A stretch of DNA of 64,000 bases from Lineus longissimus (taxonomy: Eukaryota > Nemertea > Pilidiophora > Heteronemertea > Lineidae): assembly GCF_910592395.1 (NCBI RefSeq), contig NC_088308.1, positions 27,729,501 to 27,793,500 on the forward strand. The letters run 5' to 3'. Shown one piece after another: positions 1-11,885 of the stretch. Below the pieces are notes generated by a model. It ran no database searches. It saw only the letters and a list, made by a program, of their open reading frames with translations, and was not told the origin of the DNA. Made by a program: the position numbers and the translations under genes. Numbering within the stretch: the stretch's first letter is position 1; every line of letters starts with the position of its first letter.

Positions 1-218
1 GATCCTAACATATAACGGACAGGTCTTCCAAGTCCAAGATTTGGTATATAATACATGTATTACAGAAAAAAGCCTGGTTCAAGTCAGTCTGATTTATGCA
101 AGGATTACTTGTCCCTTTCAGAAAAACAATGGTGGTCTTAGTTTTTTGCTGTCAATGTTTATGTCAATCGTAGTGTATGTATTCATATCTGATTGTTTGT
201 TTCAATTTCAAGGTTACC

Positions 219-494
219 TAAACACCTTCAGCGCCGAACCACGCAGATCTTCGCGGCCCAAATCCCCCTCTTTGAGCTGGTTATCGGAGTCTCATGGACT
301 TCATGGAAGAACTACGCCATCGCCATCTTCAGGGCAAGGTAGAAACTGGAAAGACCTCTTCTTGTCGTTTCTGTTCCTACCTTGCCCTGAAGATGGCGAT
401 GGCGTAGTTCATTCATGAAGTCCTTGAGACTCCGATAACCCGCTCAAAGGGGAGGGGGATTTGGGCCACGTAGGTTCGGCGCTGACGGTGTTAA
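219..494. mobile_element. TTAA-flanked foldback element, copy A
   Basis: The two ends are near-perfect inverted copies, starting with (T)TAACACCTTCAGCGCCGAAC and ending with the reverse complement before TTAA. The centre is itself a hairpin built on CGCCATCGCCATCTTCAGGG and its complement. There is no coding capacity. Four more copies lie in this window (6093, 10036, 36466, 39010). TTAA at both edges is the target-site signature of piggyBac-type elements, so a non-autonomous piggyBac-like MITE is the likely class. The left TTAA of this copy is mutated. Confidence 0.75.
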
Positions 495-2904
495 TCCCTT
501 AAATAGGGTAACGGTCCTCAGTTTCTAATCTGAAATTGTGTTAAAGCTGAAATAAAGAAGTGTGTCAAGATAATGTCTGGCCAGCACTACATGATTAACA
601 CAGTCAGTTTCCCTGCTAAAAATGAAACATGGTCATGACTTCAATGTCGCCATATTTTGAATTCATACCATCGTAATCTTGATAGCATTTTGTGTTTTCG
701 TACACAATTGTGAACTTTGTAAACTTTGGCCAAAACTATTGTTTAAGTGAAAAGCTCATGTTGTCTACCTGAGAAGTACTTTGCCAGTGGTAGTGCGTGT
801 AGTGTCAGATAGAGCTTCTTAAAGATTCTAGCTACTGAATGCTGCCAGGGTTATGATGGGAGGGACTGCACATCATCTGAATATTGTACATATTGGAGGG
901 GTGAAATATTTTTGAAAGTGTCGATATATTCAGTAGGTGTGTGGTAATGCCTATAATGTACACAAGGTTGCAAGGTCCATAGTGTCTTCATGTGCTCATT
1001 CATATAATAAGTGGGTGAAATATTACCTTTTTAGTCAAAACATATCAAGTTTAGAATTGAATGTGTCTGGTTTCGTGGTCATGTTTTAGTGCCAAGTGGT
1101 TTCCCTGCAATAAGTAAACGTTTTCACTGTACATGTAGATGATGTATTGTTATGTCACCAGTTTGCCAACAGATTTATTTAGCTCACACAGTACATGTGT
1201 CGACCAGCGGGTCAAATATTTTCTGCCTAGCTTCTATCAGGGTGAGGGGTGGATCCAGGGACTGAGAAAGGGGAGGGTGCCTTGAGAGAGCCGCGCTGCC
1301 TTGGTGTTCCTTTAGGAAAAATGTCCCAAAATTCATGGTCAGTTTCAAAGTTTGGGGGCACCTCCCTTGGATCCTCCACTGTCTATGTCGCTAAGTGTGG
1401 AGTGATGGCGTCAACCTGGCATAATACACATTTTTGAGATAGCTTTTTTTAGTGGGAAGGGCTATGTACACAAAGTTTTGGATAAATGTAAGCCTAAAAT
1501 ATATCAAGATCGACAATATAGGTAGCAGCTGGGCAGGCAAAATAAAGTTACATGAAGTCGCCAATAGGGGTCTCTCACATCTCAGAGTACGTCGAAATGA
1601 TTCCTGCCAGTATGAGGAATATATTAAGTGCTGAATCTGACATGACCCAGGGCCCTTACAGTGTATATTAGTTACCTGGAGATGGCCAAATTAGCCCCTC
1701 TGCTCCTGTATATAGTCCCTTTAAGTACAAACTGGGATGCCTTCTTGTCATTTTATGAACAGATTCTGGTAAACTTCATTTTTATTGTGCTGTGGTATTT
1801 GAGTGATGCTGTGGCTATACTAGATACTGAGTATCTTACAACAGTTGTAAACTAGTTGCTATTGTTACTGCTGTGGAAGATTTGGTTATCAAGTGCTGCA
1901 TTTAAAAGATGTTTACATAATAAAATTGTTGATCCATGGATAAAATATCTCTTGTTGTCTCTTCTTGTCCTTGAGTTGCTTCTTAAAGAAGTTGGCAACC
2001 AACCTTAGTGAGGAAGACGCAACTAGTTCATAGGAAATAAGAATGAGAGCTGGCCAAAGTTGAGTGCATGCGAGACATTGTCACATCCAGCCAATAACAA
2101 TGCATGAGAGGCATGGTCACAATCAGTCTCAATACACCAAACATCTCACAGCAAGTCTTCTCGTTAACTGCATCAGGTCTTCAGCAAGGCCAGCTGTTGT
2201 ACCGTTTCACATCAAACCATCTCTGACATGTCCGGTCTCTTCTCTTCTCACCAACTTGTTCCGGGCGTTAGTTCACTGAGCAGCCTCTTGGAGGGTCTGT
2301 CTTCTTCCATAGGGACAAGATGTCTGCAACAGCGAAGACATCCTACTTTCAAGTCACAGCAAATCTGAAAGTCGTTGAGGAATGTTGAATGTTGAGGAGA
2401 CTACTATAAAACCTGTGTGTTGTACCTCATAGAACACATGTACAAGAGATCAGGCCCCTCCTGTCCTTGAAAGGGCATCTGTCTCACTCTACTCTTGGAA
2501 CCCAGGCCCAGGAGCCCGACCTGGCAACTCAAGTAGCCTCATTGGACTTATTATGTAGCTCATGTACCATTGGCAACACCAGAACCATTCCGCCTATGGT
2601 AGAGAATCTCTCTCTCTCTCTCAAGTTGTCTACTTAGTAGCTCATGTACCTGTACATGGTTAAATCCAGCCAAACTCAATACATCAGGGACATCCAGCCA
2701 ATCTGATTGAATGAGTGACATGGTTACAAACAGTCTCAATACATCGAAGACTTGTCCAAGGCCCGTATGTCTGCATGAGAGACATATCAAAGCCATGCTG
2801 AATGCATCAGGAGATGTTAACTGCCTGTTTGAATGCACTGGATTTATGATGACAACCATATCAATTCAAACCAAGCCAATGTCACAACAAGATGAGTCGT
2901 TCTC
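495..2904. other. Intergenic stretch, no gene recognised
   Basis: No open frame here has recognisable protein similarity, and the possible ORFs are short and compositionally random. An AATAAA at 1919-1924 could be the polyadenylation signal of a + strand transcript whose gene lies left of the window, but nothing else supports that. A short CT run lies near 2609-2621. From about 2700 the sequence already resembles the degenerate edge of the minisatellite that follows. Confidence 0.4.
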
Positions 2905-3870
2905 CCAACACACCATTGCCCAGAGCAAGCACTGATCTGTCTTCAAGATGGGTTGTTCTCCCTGTACACATTCGTCCACAGCTGCACTGATCTGTCCTCA
3001 AGATGAATTGTTCCCTACCATCGCCCAGAGCAAGCACTGATCTGTCTTCAAGATTGATTGTCCCCTAATACACCATCACTCAGAGCTAGCACTGATCTGT
3101 CTTCAAGATGGGTTGTTCACTACCATCACCCAAAGCTAGCACTGAACTGTCCTCAAGATGGATTGTTCCCTACCATCGCCCATATAGCAAGCACTGATCT
3201 GTCTTCAAGATGGATTGTCCCCAAATACACTATCGCCCAGAGCTAGCACTGATCTGTCATTAAGATTGATTGTCCCCTGATACACCATCGCCCAGAGCTA
3301 GCAATGATCTGTCTATGGTTGTTCCCCCGTACACATTCGTCCAGAGCTGCACTGATCTGTCTTCAAGATGGATTGTTACGTTGTCCCATGATACACCATC
3401 GCCCAGAGCTAGCAGTGATCTGTCTTTGGTTGTTCCCCCGTACACATTCGTCCAGAGCTGCACTGATCTGTCTTCAAGATGGATTGTAACCCTGTTCACC
3501 ATCGCCCAGAGCTAGTACTGACCTGTCTTTACTATTGATTGTCCCATGATACACCATCGCCCAGAGCAAGCACTGATCTGTCTTTGGTTGTTCCCTTGTA
3601 CACATTCGTCCAGAGCTGCACTGATCTGTCTTCAAGATGGATTGTAACCCTGTTCACAATCGCCCAGAGCTGGTACTGTTCTGTCTTCAAGATTGATTGT
3701 CCCCCGATACACCATCGCCCAGAGCAACCACTGATCTGTCTTTTGGTTGTTCCCCTGTACACATTCGTCCAGAGCACCACTGATCTGTCTTCAAGATGGA
3801 TTATTACCCTGTTCACCATCGCCCAGAGCTAGTACTGTTCTGCCTTCAAGATGGATTGTCCCCTAATACA
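2905..3870. repeat. Minisatellite block 1, ~60-bp imperfect units
   Basis: Units repeat the words CACCATCGCCCAGAGC, ACTGATCTGTCTTCAAGATG and GATTGTTCCCC, with two unit variants (one with ACACATTCGTCCAGAGCTGC) that alternate in places. Repeat boundaries drift by several bases. The many overlapping open frames on both strands here come from the repeat and are not genes. A second block of the same family lies at 4556-4816. Confidence 0.85.
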
Positions 3871-4555
3871 CCCCACGTGACTTCATCGACGAGTGTGCGA
3901 AATCCTTTTGTTCGGCCTCATTCAGCCTTTTGCCCCGAGAGGGGAGGAGAATGGCTGCTCCCCAGCTGTCCCGTTCTAGGAGACAAGACCACAATGGATT
4001 TTTTAAGCCTTTAAGCAGTTAAATTGTCAATGTTTGACCGCGACGCATCAAATACTGCGTGGGGTTGTGAATCTGAAATTTAGATTATGTTATTCCGGAG
4101 AGTCGGGCAAGTAAATGGTGAAAAATAAACTGGTAGTTGACCACAGGAATTTTTTTTTTTGATAATCGACAAATTAGACAGACTTTGATATTTCCACTCT
4201 TCAGCCAACTGGCAGAAAAACTCAAAACACGCCCCCTATTACCCAATTAGCAAAATTCGAAATTAATTTTTTCATCAAATAATTTCTTTATATCTGTAGA
4301 CTTGCCACAGCAAATATTTTTTCAAAACCTCTCCAAATATGTACTTGAGAGTTAAAAGCATGCACTCGTCTAATTGATAGGCCTAGTTCATACATTAGAA
4401 ATAGCGTCGTCAGCTTTCTTAAGACGTTTGCTTTGCCCACCCACCCACCCTAGTTCTCCGTCCTTTCGCTTTTCTGCTTTTGCAGATGTCGTGCTCAGTT
4501 CCTCCCAATACTCTTCCTCATGAGCACACGATTGGATGGAGTCACGTGGGGTGCT
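3871..4555. other. Unique sequence between two minisatellite blocks
   Basis: Non-repetitive, AT-rich in its middle part, with a short ACCC run near 4438-4450. I see no gene, RNA or element in it. Confidence 0.4.
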
Positions 4556-4816
4556 ATCACACCATCGCCCAGAGCAAGCACTGTTCTGTCCTCAAGATGG
4601 GTTGTTCCCCAGTACACCATCGCCCAGAGCAAGCACTATCTGTCCTCAAGATGGGTTGTTCCCCAGTACACCATCGCCCAGAGCAAGCACTGTTCTGTCC
4701 TCAAGATGGGTTGTTCCCCAGTACACCATCGCCCAGAGCTAGCAATGACCTGTCCTCAGGATGGGTTGTTCCCCAGTACACCTTCGCCCAGAGCTAGCAA
4801 TGATCTGTCTTCAAGT
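4556..4816. repeat. Minisatellite block 2, same family as 2905-3870
   Basis: About four to five units of ~60 bp with the words CACCATCGCCCAGAGCAAGC and CTGTCCTCAAGATGGGTTGT. These units are more alike than those of block 1, which suggests more recent expansion or homogenisation. Confidence 0.85.
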
Positions 4817-4987
4817 CTCACTATTAAACAATACAAAAAAAATTCTTTTTCCAAAGCTTTGAATTTTATTCCTGAAGTTTGAATGAACAGTAAAGGGGTA
4901 CAGTCAGGAGTAGATTGAACTTACGAACGTCTCTTGTATACTATAGAGTATATCAATTACGATGACAGCAAAATGTTTTAATTGACA

Positions 4988-5092
4988 TGAATAAAGACTA
5001 GCAAATGCTTTTATCTAAATCTCCATGTACATTTACACTAGGCCTTCCTGTACAAAACCGGAGTAAAAGCATTTGCTAGTCTTTATTCATAT
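4988..5092. repeat. Inverted repeat with ~28-bp arms
   Basis: The left arm begins ATGAATAAAGACTAGCAAAT and the right arm ends with its reverse complement, with a ~48-bp spacer. Both arms carry an AATAAA hexamer, one per strand. The structure lies in the distal 3' region of the annexin gene, so it may be a small foldback insertion that supplies a polyadenylation signal. Confidence 0.6.
5082..5087 (-). terminator. Candidate polyadenylation signal of the annexin gene
   Basis: AATAAA on the minus strand, about 530 nt downstream of the annexin stop and inside the right arm of the 4988-5092 inverted repeat. A second minus-strand hexamer lies further on near 4862. Only position supports the assignment. 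Confidence 0.35.
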
Positions 5093-5617
5093 CACCCATT
5101 CATTCACTTCGATTCAAGCTCAGTATACATGAAACAGATAGTATCACAACAATAGCCATAACAAGAGTGTTTGTACAGTCTTCAACAAAAAGGACGGATA
5201 AAAAGTTGCATATAAATATACGTACACGCATGCATATCTGGTAAAATAGATATAACATAAAGAACATATGGACAAATGTAAAATACCAAGAATAATATAC
5301 AGATACGCCGACAGAATTTGTTCCTTTAAACCTGATTTAAACTGGACGGCAATCTAAGCTGTGCAATACATCAGCTATCTTGGGTTTCGATTTTACTTCG
5401 TTACCAGAGTTGTAGAATAAATTTATAACTCGATTATGTAGGCTACATGTACATAATCAGACAACATTTATGTCTAAGCCAAGTCAAGACTTTACCAATC
5501 AACAATTGCACGGGGGTAATGGAACAGAACATGAATTACAGCATGGACATGATAATCTATCCTAGATAGAAGGTAAAACAACTTCCTTGCGAGTCTGCAC
5601 CGAGCTCATTATCAAGT

Positions 5618-8600
5618 TTAGTCCCGTCCAACAATCTGCAACAAGATCCTCTTGAAGTCGCCACTGGTGTCATCCTTGATCCAGTTCCACAAGGTCTGTT
5701 TGGTCAACTCCAGGAAGCACTGCTTGATCTGGACCAAATCGATCTGGAAAATAGGTAGAGTTATCACAGTAGTCGGTATCAACCTGACTTAAAGCATGAA
5801 AATCCCATTGAAGCTTGAATTCCTGCTCCTACTTCTCACAGATCCAAGAGTCTGAGAAAGAGGAACGTGTCATTTCGTCAATCATCCTATGATTTCATGG
5901 TGTATTGCAAAGAAGTTTTTCAAATAAGGAGGGTGCTGTCCCAAGACACCTACCCCAAATTCGGGCACAAGTATTCTTAAATTGTCATTTCATCACTGCA
6001 CAGTTGTCTTTCCTAGAGAACAAGTAGGAATCAAATCCAATCAAGGCAGCAACAATGATTACCACACTCTGTCAAAGTTTTGTCAATGCCAATTAACACC
6101 TTTCGCGCCGAACCACGTAGATCTACGTGGTTCAAATCCCCCCTCTATGAGCTGGTTATCGAAGTCTCATGGACTCAAAGAACGCCATCGCCATCTTCAG
6201 GGCAAGATAAAAACTGAAAAGACCAAACGGTCGTTTTTAAGTTCCTACCGTGCCCTGAAGATGGCGATGGCGTAGGTCAGAACTTTAAAAGACTTCATGA
6301 AAGAACTATGCCATCGCCATCTTCAGGGCAAGATAGAAACTGGAAAGACCTCTTCTTGTCTTTTCAGTTCCTACCTTGCCCTGAAGATGGCGATGGCGTA
6401 GTTCTTTCATGAAGTCCATGAGACTCCGATAACCAGCTCAAAGGGGAGGGGATTTGGGCCACGTAGGTTCGGCGCTGAAGGTGTTAATATGATCCGAGAA
6501 CTCCCACCTAACTGAAAGTCACAGGGATGTACCATGGCCACTTTTCGAAATGATACTCACCTCCGAACGTGAGACAATAATTCTGATGAGTGTCTTCTCA
6601 TCAGTGCCAAGACCCTTCATAGCCTTCTTCAGGCGTTCAGCAAAGAACATCGGACGGTTCTTGATGTTCATCACTGAAACAGACAACAGAAATACTAAGT
6701 CTTAAATCAAAATCGAGCCAAAGCATACCTGATATATGTCAAATCCTTGCAAATTATACAGATTCAACAGAGACTATAAGATAACCAAATGTGGCACCCA
6801 CACTGTGACACTGTAAAGTGTAATAATCCACAAAATGGTCTTGCTCCAGTAGGCCTACACCCAGCCCAGCAGTGCTTGTTAGTTGCAGGATAACTGGGCC
6901 ATGCAGTTACAAATCACCTCCTAATTCCAATAGTGACTGGACTTTTCGATTTATAATTGGCAACAGTGTGTAACAGGGCTAGATGAGTTATCAAACTTAC
7001 CAATAGCTCTCAGGGCAGATTTATAGTCACCAGAAGTTTCGCGATCAACTGAGTTGATGATGTCACGCTGGGAGAGCTGAAATAACACAGATTGATTTTT
7101 AAAATACTGCGAGTAATTGTGGTAGACACTCTGGAAAATGACTCCAAATGCAAAGCAAACAACAAAGACAAAGGGAATACCCAACTTAATACAAAGGCCA
7201 AACCCCCACAATATGAAATCATAGAAATTAACTTCTGCACTTCTGAAACTGATTCCTTCAACTTCTCAAAGACTATATTTGTGTCGACTCCTGGACGTGC
7301 GAATGTTTACTTACTGACACATAATCCTGGTAGATGGCTCTGAGAGTATAGTAGTCTCGCACGGAGAAGATAAGGTTGAACTCTTGTTCATCTGTGCCGA
7401 GCCTCTTCTCTCCAGCATCAAACAGGCGTTTAGCATCACGCTTCACCTTTGCCTTGTTGACAAGCTTCGCATAGTTCACCTGCCACATGCCTACAGAGAA
7501 ACAGTATAACAGTAACTCGCACAGAGAAAAAGTCTAAAGCATGTTATACCTGACACAAGACTTGCATTCATTATCTGCGACTCTTACCATGGTTTTGTTG
7601 ATTATAAAGTCCAAATACAATCCATTTAGTAGAATCAAATATAAACTGAAAGAAATCGATCAGCTAGGAAGCACGGTAGCATAGTGGTTTGACAGCAGCA
7701 GGACTTCTGACCTCAAGGTTGTGGGTTCCAATGCCTATCTGTCTTAGAGCCATTCTTTCTGCGTCAACAGTTTGATTGTCAAGAGCATGCCATGGGTAGT
7801 TGCGTCTCGACATCCCCCCCAAGCACTCGAGAGGTGAGAGCAGGATAGACTTGGAAAAGCGCTATCAATGCCAATTTTAAACTTTGACTTCATAACAAAT
7901 AGCTTTTATACCTGTGTGCACATCATTCATTACAAGTTCCTCCACAGCTGCTTCAAGAGCCTCCCTTGAGATGATGTCACGGTTACCCTAGGAAGAAGGA
8001 AGTTGGAGGCAGTAAATATAACTGTGTTAGTATGTTTTTGAAACAGGAGAATGAATGAATCTCTATTTGAAGGAAAGGCAGCTAGCAATTTACATCGAGT
8101 GTGCATACCTGAGCAGCTGCCACAAGAAGCCTCTTGAAGTCACCGCTGGTGTCATCAACAATGTCCTTGTCAAGAAGTGTGTCAGCTTTCTTCCTATTTG
8201 GACTAGCAACTGAAATGAAGCAAACAAACATGTCGAAGGCCTGTTTATCTGTGCTACTACATATCTGTTTCTTCGCTTACTTTCACGTCTATATGTTTAG
8301 CAGATGTAACGGAGCTTTTATTATCTGACACATCAGATAAACATGTTTATATATATATATATGTCACTTAAGGCATCTTACCGTCAGCGTAAACGTTCCT
8401 CATTTCCTTCAGCTGAGCATTGGTTCTCGTCATGAGAATCTCAATGAGCGACTCCTCGTCAGTCCCCAAGCCCTGAAATGAAGCACAAATTACGTCTCAA
8501 GTACATATAAAGGCAATAGAGTCCCGGATTTATAGGATTAAACCAGAATTACAAATTGTAACTCACATAGATTGCTTCCTTTACGGACCAGGCATCGTAA

Positions 8601-11600
8601 ACAGCTGGCTTCACAAACATTCCCATAACAGATTCCCTGAAGTCGCCGCTCAGCTCACTGTGAATATCATCAATCAGATCCTAGGGAATAAAAGGACAAG
8701 TTTTCATTAGGCATGTCAGGTGAAACACGATATCAGTTGTACTCCCTTTCCCAAGTGACATAAACTATGAGCTGTGCCAGTAGCTCTCCCAATACACCGG
8801 ATGGATAACTCATTCTCTTAACGTGTGGACAATTTCCACATGTAACCTGGTTCTAGGTTAAACCCAAGACATGATGATAAGAAGAAAACGCATCACACCT
8901 TATCGAGCCCATGACAAACGAATGCTCCACGGAGCCATCATGACAAGCAGAATGCTGCACCTTCCTGCATTTCTCTAAGAAGCACTGTCTCTCTCAGCAG
9001 CTGATCTATGACAAATCACAATCTGACTCACCCTGCCATACATAGTCTTGAACTTTTTCTTCAGCTCCTGTCGTTGAGTATTGTTGCGGGTGGTGACCAC
9101 GTGAATGATGGCCGCCTCATTGGTTCCTAATTACACCAAAAGAATAGATAAGCAAGACAAACATTAATGGAAGCAGTCGACTCAACTTTCAGAGTATCTC
9201 ACAAGAGGAATTCCTCACTGTGGACTTGATCTTATCCCAGCATGGGTCACAAAGACCTGCAGATGGTGAAAATGATCGCACAGCTGATGACCTATGTGGC
9301 ATCATTGCTAGAAGTAAGTAAGTAGTGCAGAGAACTATTCTTAACAATGAAGCAAAGCTCACAGACTCGTATACCAGATAAGAGACCGTTGAAAACTGAG
9401 TCCTTACCAAGCCCCTTCATTGCTTTTCTGAGGTATTCACAATCAGCCTCTGCGTCCCACGGCTGTGAAACCAACTCAGTTTGTCTCTCCTTTGCATAGA
9501 AAGTCACCACCGGATCGTCAGCGGTATACTTCTTGTACTCTTCTATCGTTCCTTGGGTGATGTCGAACGTGCCACTCACATCTTGGCGTCTCATCATCTC
9601 ATCAATGAAAGCTTGTTTCACTTTCTCCTTTATTCCTTCATTTTCTTCCAACTTCGCTGCAAGTTTGTCAGCCTTTTCCTTAGCAAGCTGTAAACACATT
9701 ATAACTTTATTAAAATCTTGTGGATGGAACCATTTCAGGGCCAAGAAACGAAAGTTCATGTACTGGTGGAATGAATCCGGCACACTAGAATGCTGATGAA
9801 TCAAAGCATATACTGGTGCATGACTTCACGTCTCTCGTCTCCGGCTTTTGCCTTACCCTTGCTTCTTCTTTTGGGTCGTAGTCATCTTCTTCCTCTTCTT
9901 CTTCTTCTTCCTCTTCCTCCTGAAACCTACGGCGACGCCCCTTCTTGCCTCGACGCCCTTTCTTACCCTTGCGTCCTTTCTGAAAAACGGTTTAAAGATC
10001 ATAAGATTACAGCACCGGGTAAACACTATGTTCACTTAACACCTTCAGCGCCAAACCAACGTCATGACGTGGCCCAAATCCCCCTCCCCTTTGAGCTGGT
10101 TATCGGAGTCTCATGGACTTCATGAAAGAACTACGCCATCGCCATCTTCAGGGCAAGGTGGGAACTGAAAAGACTAGAAGAGGTCTTTCCAGTTCCTACC
10201 TTGCCCTGAAGATGGCGATGGCGTAGTTATCTCATGAAGTCCATGAGACTCCGATAACCAGCTCAAAGAGGGGGGATTTGGGCCACGTAGATCTACGTGG
10301 TTCGGCGCTGAAGGTGTTAAAGAAAGTGTGGTCATCACAAGAGGTCAATCAAAATATGAGACGTGCTTACAGGACCGGTCTATTCTCTGATGCAGATACA
10401 GCGCACCATCACTGTTGATAATAGATCCTGCCCATCTAAGTTGATCAAATGAATCTACCGTCTATCATTATGAGTTAGTTTCCCCACCTTCCTCCTGTAA
10501 TCATCTTCATCATCTTCTGATTCAGATTCTGAGATGAGTCCCATCTTTTTGTACATTTCCCACTGAACCATCTGCTGGGACATGGTATTCATCTGGGCGT
10601 TCATCACAGCGGCATGGGCTGATGGCGGCATCACAAGCTGCTGGGGTGGCGCCTGAGAAAGATTTATACGAAGTGTCACCATTTATGAATATGCAAAGTA
10701 TAAGAGTTTTCATAAGTGAATGGGAAAACATAAATCTGACCTAAGGTCAAATAAATTTGGAGTGAACGCGTGGGAGTGACATTTAGTGTCCATTTAAGAT
10801 GACTCTTATAGAGCCTAACCAATCAATTAGGGGATGAACCATATAGTGTAACCATAAAACAGGAGGGACTGAGCCATGGCACAACCTCAGGTAGTATGAT
10901 CTGATAGAAAAATGCTGTGAGAAGTTAAAGCCTACCATTTGGCCACCACCATATGCCATCTGCATGGACTGCATGTTTTGAGCACTATAATTTGGACCCA
11001 TATTATATGCTGGAAAGAAAATAAGACCAGAGTTAAGATATTTCTTTTTTGAAAGTGCCATTTTCTGATGAAATAGACTACTGATTGAATGAATGGAATG
11101 AAACAGTTAAGCAGACTTTAAAAGTTTTTGAAAAACCAACCACCTACCGGACAAGCCTCCTCCGTAACATCCCCCTCCGTAATTAGGTTGGGGCATCCCG
11201 TATGGAGCCATGGCGGCATTGGCTCCAAATACACCACCAGGGGGCGGGCCTCCTCTATACTGCTGAGGGTAGTTACTCTGGAATTGAGAGAATCAGCTAT
11301 AAAGCTATAGGCCGGACTTGATAAGCCACTGGATCAATGATCAATAGTCAGGTTGGTGAATTCACAGATGATGATTATAATCATTGCCTACCATCTCCAC
11401 AGCTTAATTCAAGTTCAAATCAAAATCTGTCCCAGAAGATTTTTTCAACAAAATTACTCTGTACTTTTCCAGAGGACTTTGCAAGGAGGCACCAGTAATA
11501 TTCTATCAGCCGTACAGTCACACTCACAGGACCTGGTGGAAAAACAAAGTCCTGTTCTGACGTACATGCACGTCTATAAACCAAAGAAACGTCATGTCAT

Positions 11601-11885
11601 TTCAGTGCAAATCATACTAGTCTGTATGCGACAATGGAATGAGAAAACAGCTGGGCCATAATGTAAATAAACATAGAAATTGTTGATCACGTCAGGGTTA
11701 AGAAAGGAATTTGCTTTCGACGATTTTCTCCTGTATTCAAAATCTCCATGTGTGAGTCTAGTTGGTCTAGGCCCAGCATACACATGTTCATGTTGGTAAT
11801 TGATAATGCTGAAGACTGAATTCACTACAGAAGCAGGTTAACATGTAATATGACACATTTCTCAGATAACCCTCCTACTCACCAT
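5618..11885 (-). CDS. Annexin with four intact repeats and a long, charged N-terminal region
   Basis: Calcium-dependent phospholipid-binding protein expected at membranes. The predicted protein has 580 aa. Exons (high to low): 11885-11883 (only the ATG), 11277-11148, 11009-10936, 10652-10488, 9979-9857, 9687-9408, 9126-9032, 8680-8567, 8472-8382, 8209-8109, 7987-7912, 7490-7315, 7076-7001, 6673-6561, 5743-5618. All join in frame with GT-AG sites. Residues 2-70 are Gly/Tyr/Pro/Met-rich, as in ANXA7/ANXA11. Next come a Ser/Asp/Glu patch ([11 protein letters not shown], ~105-120), a polybasic block ([18 protein letters not shown]), a run of ten Glu and a helical charged segment. The core from ~residue 245 has four repeats. 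Type II calcium loops are visible in all of them: [22 protein letters not shown] and GLGTDEKT, with downstream SGDF or SGDY. The start is inferred from an exon ending CAGTTATG before GTGAGT. Exons 4 and 5 are phase 0 and could be skipped without a frameshift. The family is certain; the vertebrate counterpart is not. Confidence 0.93.
6093..6487. mobile_element. TTAA-flanked foldback element, copy B
   Basis: Same termini as copy A (TTAACACCTT at the left, AAGGTGTTAA at the right). At 395 bp it is longer than the others because the central hairpin unit (CGCCATCGCCATCTTCAGGG and complement) occurs twice in tandem. It sits in the last intron of the annexin gene. Confidence 0.8.
7672..7870 (+). mobile_element. 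tRNA-derived SINE-like element
   Basis: An A-box-like TAGCATAGTGG at 7677-7687 and a B-box-like GGTTCCAATGCC at 7724-7735 are spaced as in a tRNA gene. They are followed by ~130 bp of unrelated body. The surrounding sequence does not form a clean cloverleaf, so this is a tRNA-derived retroposon rather than a tRNA. It lies in an annexin intron. No target duplication was verified. Confidence 0.5.
10036..10320. mobile_element. TTAA-flanked foldback element, copy C
   Basis: The cleanest copy: TTAACACCTTCAGCGCCAAA at the left and CGGCGCTGAAGGTGTTAA at the right, TTAA on both sides. The arms run almost to the centre, around CAGTTCCTACCTTGCCCTGA and its complement. It sits in an annexin intron directly before the polybasic/poly-Glu exon. 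Confidence 0.85.

Noticed and set aside
3260-3832. Several 60-97 aa ORFs
   Set aside because: They come from the ~60-bp minisatellite and overlap on opposite strands.
7672-7745. tRNA gene
   Set aside because: A- and B-box words are present, but the arms do not pair into a cloverleaf and a SINE-like body follows.
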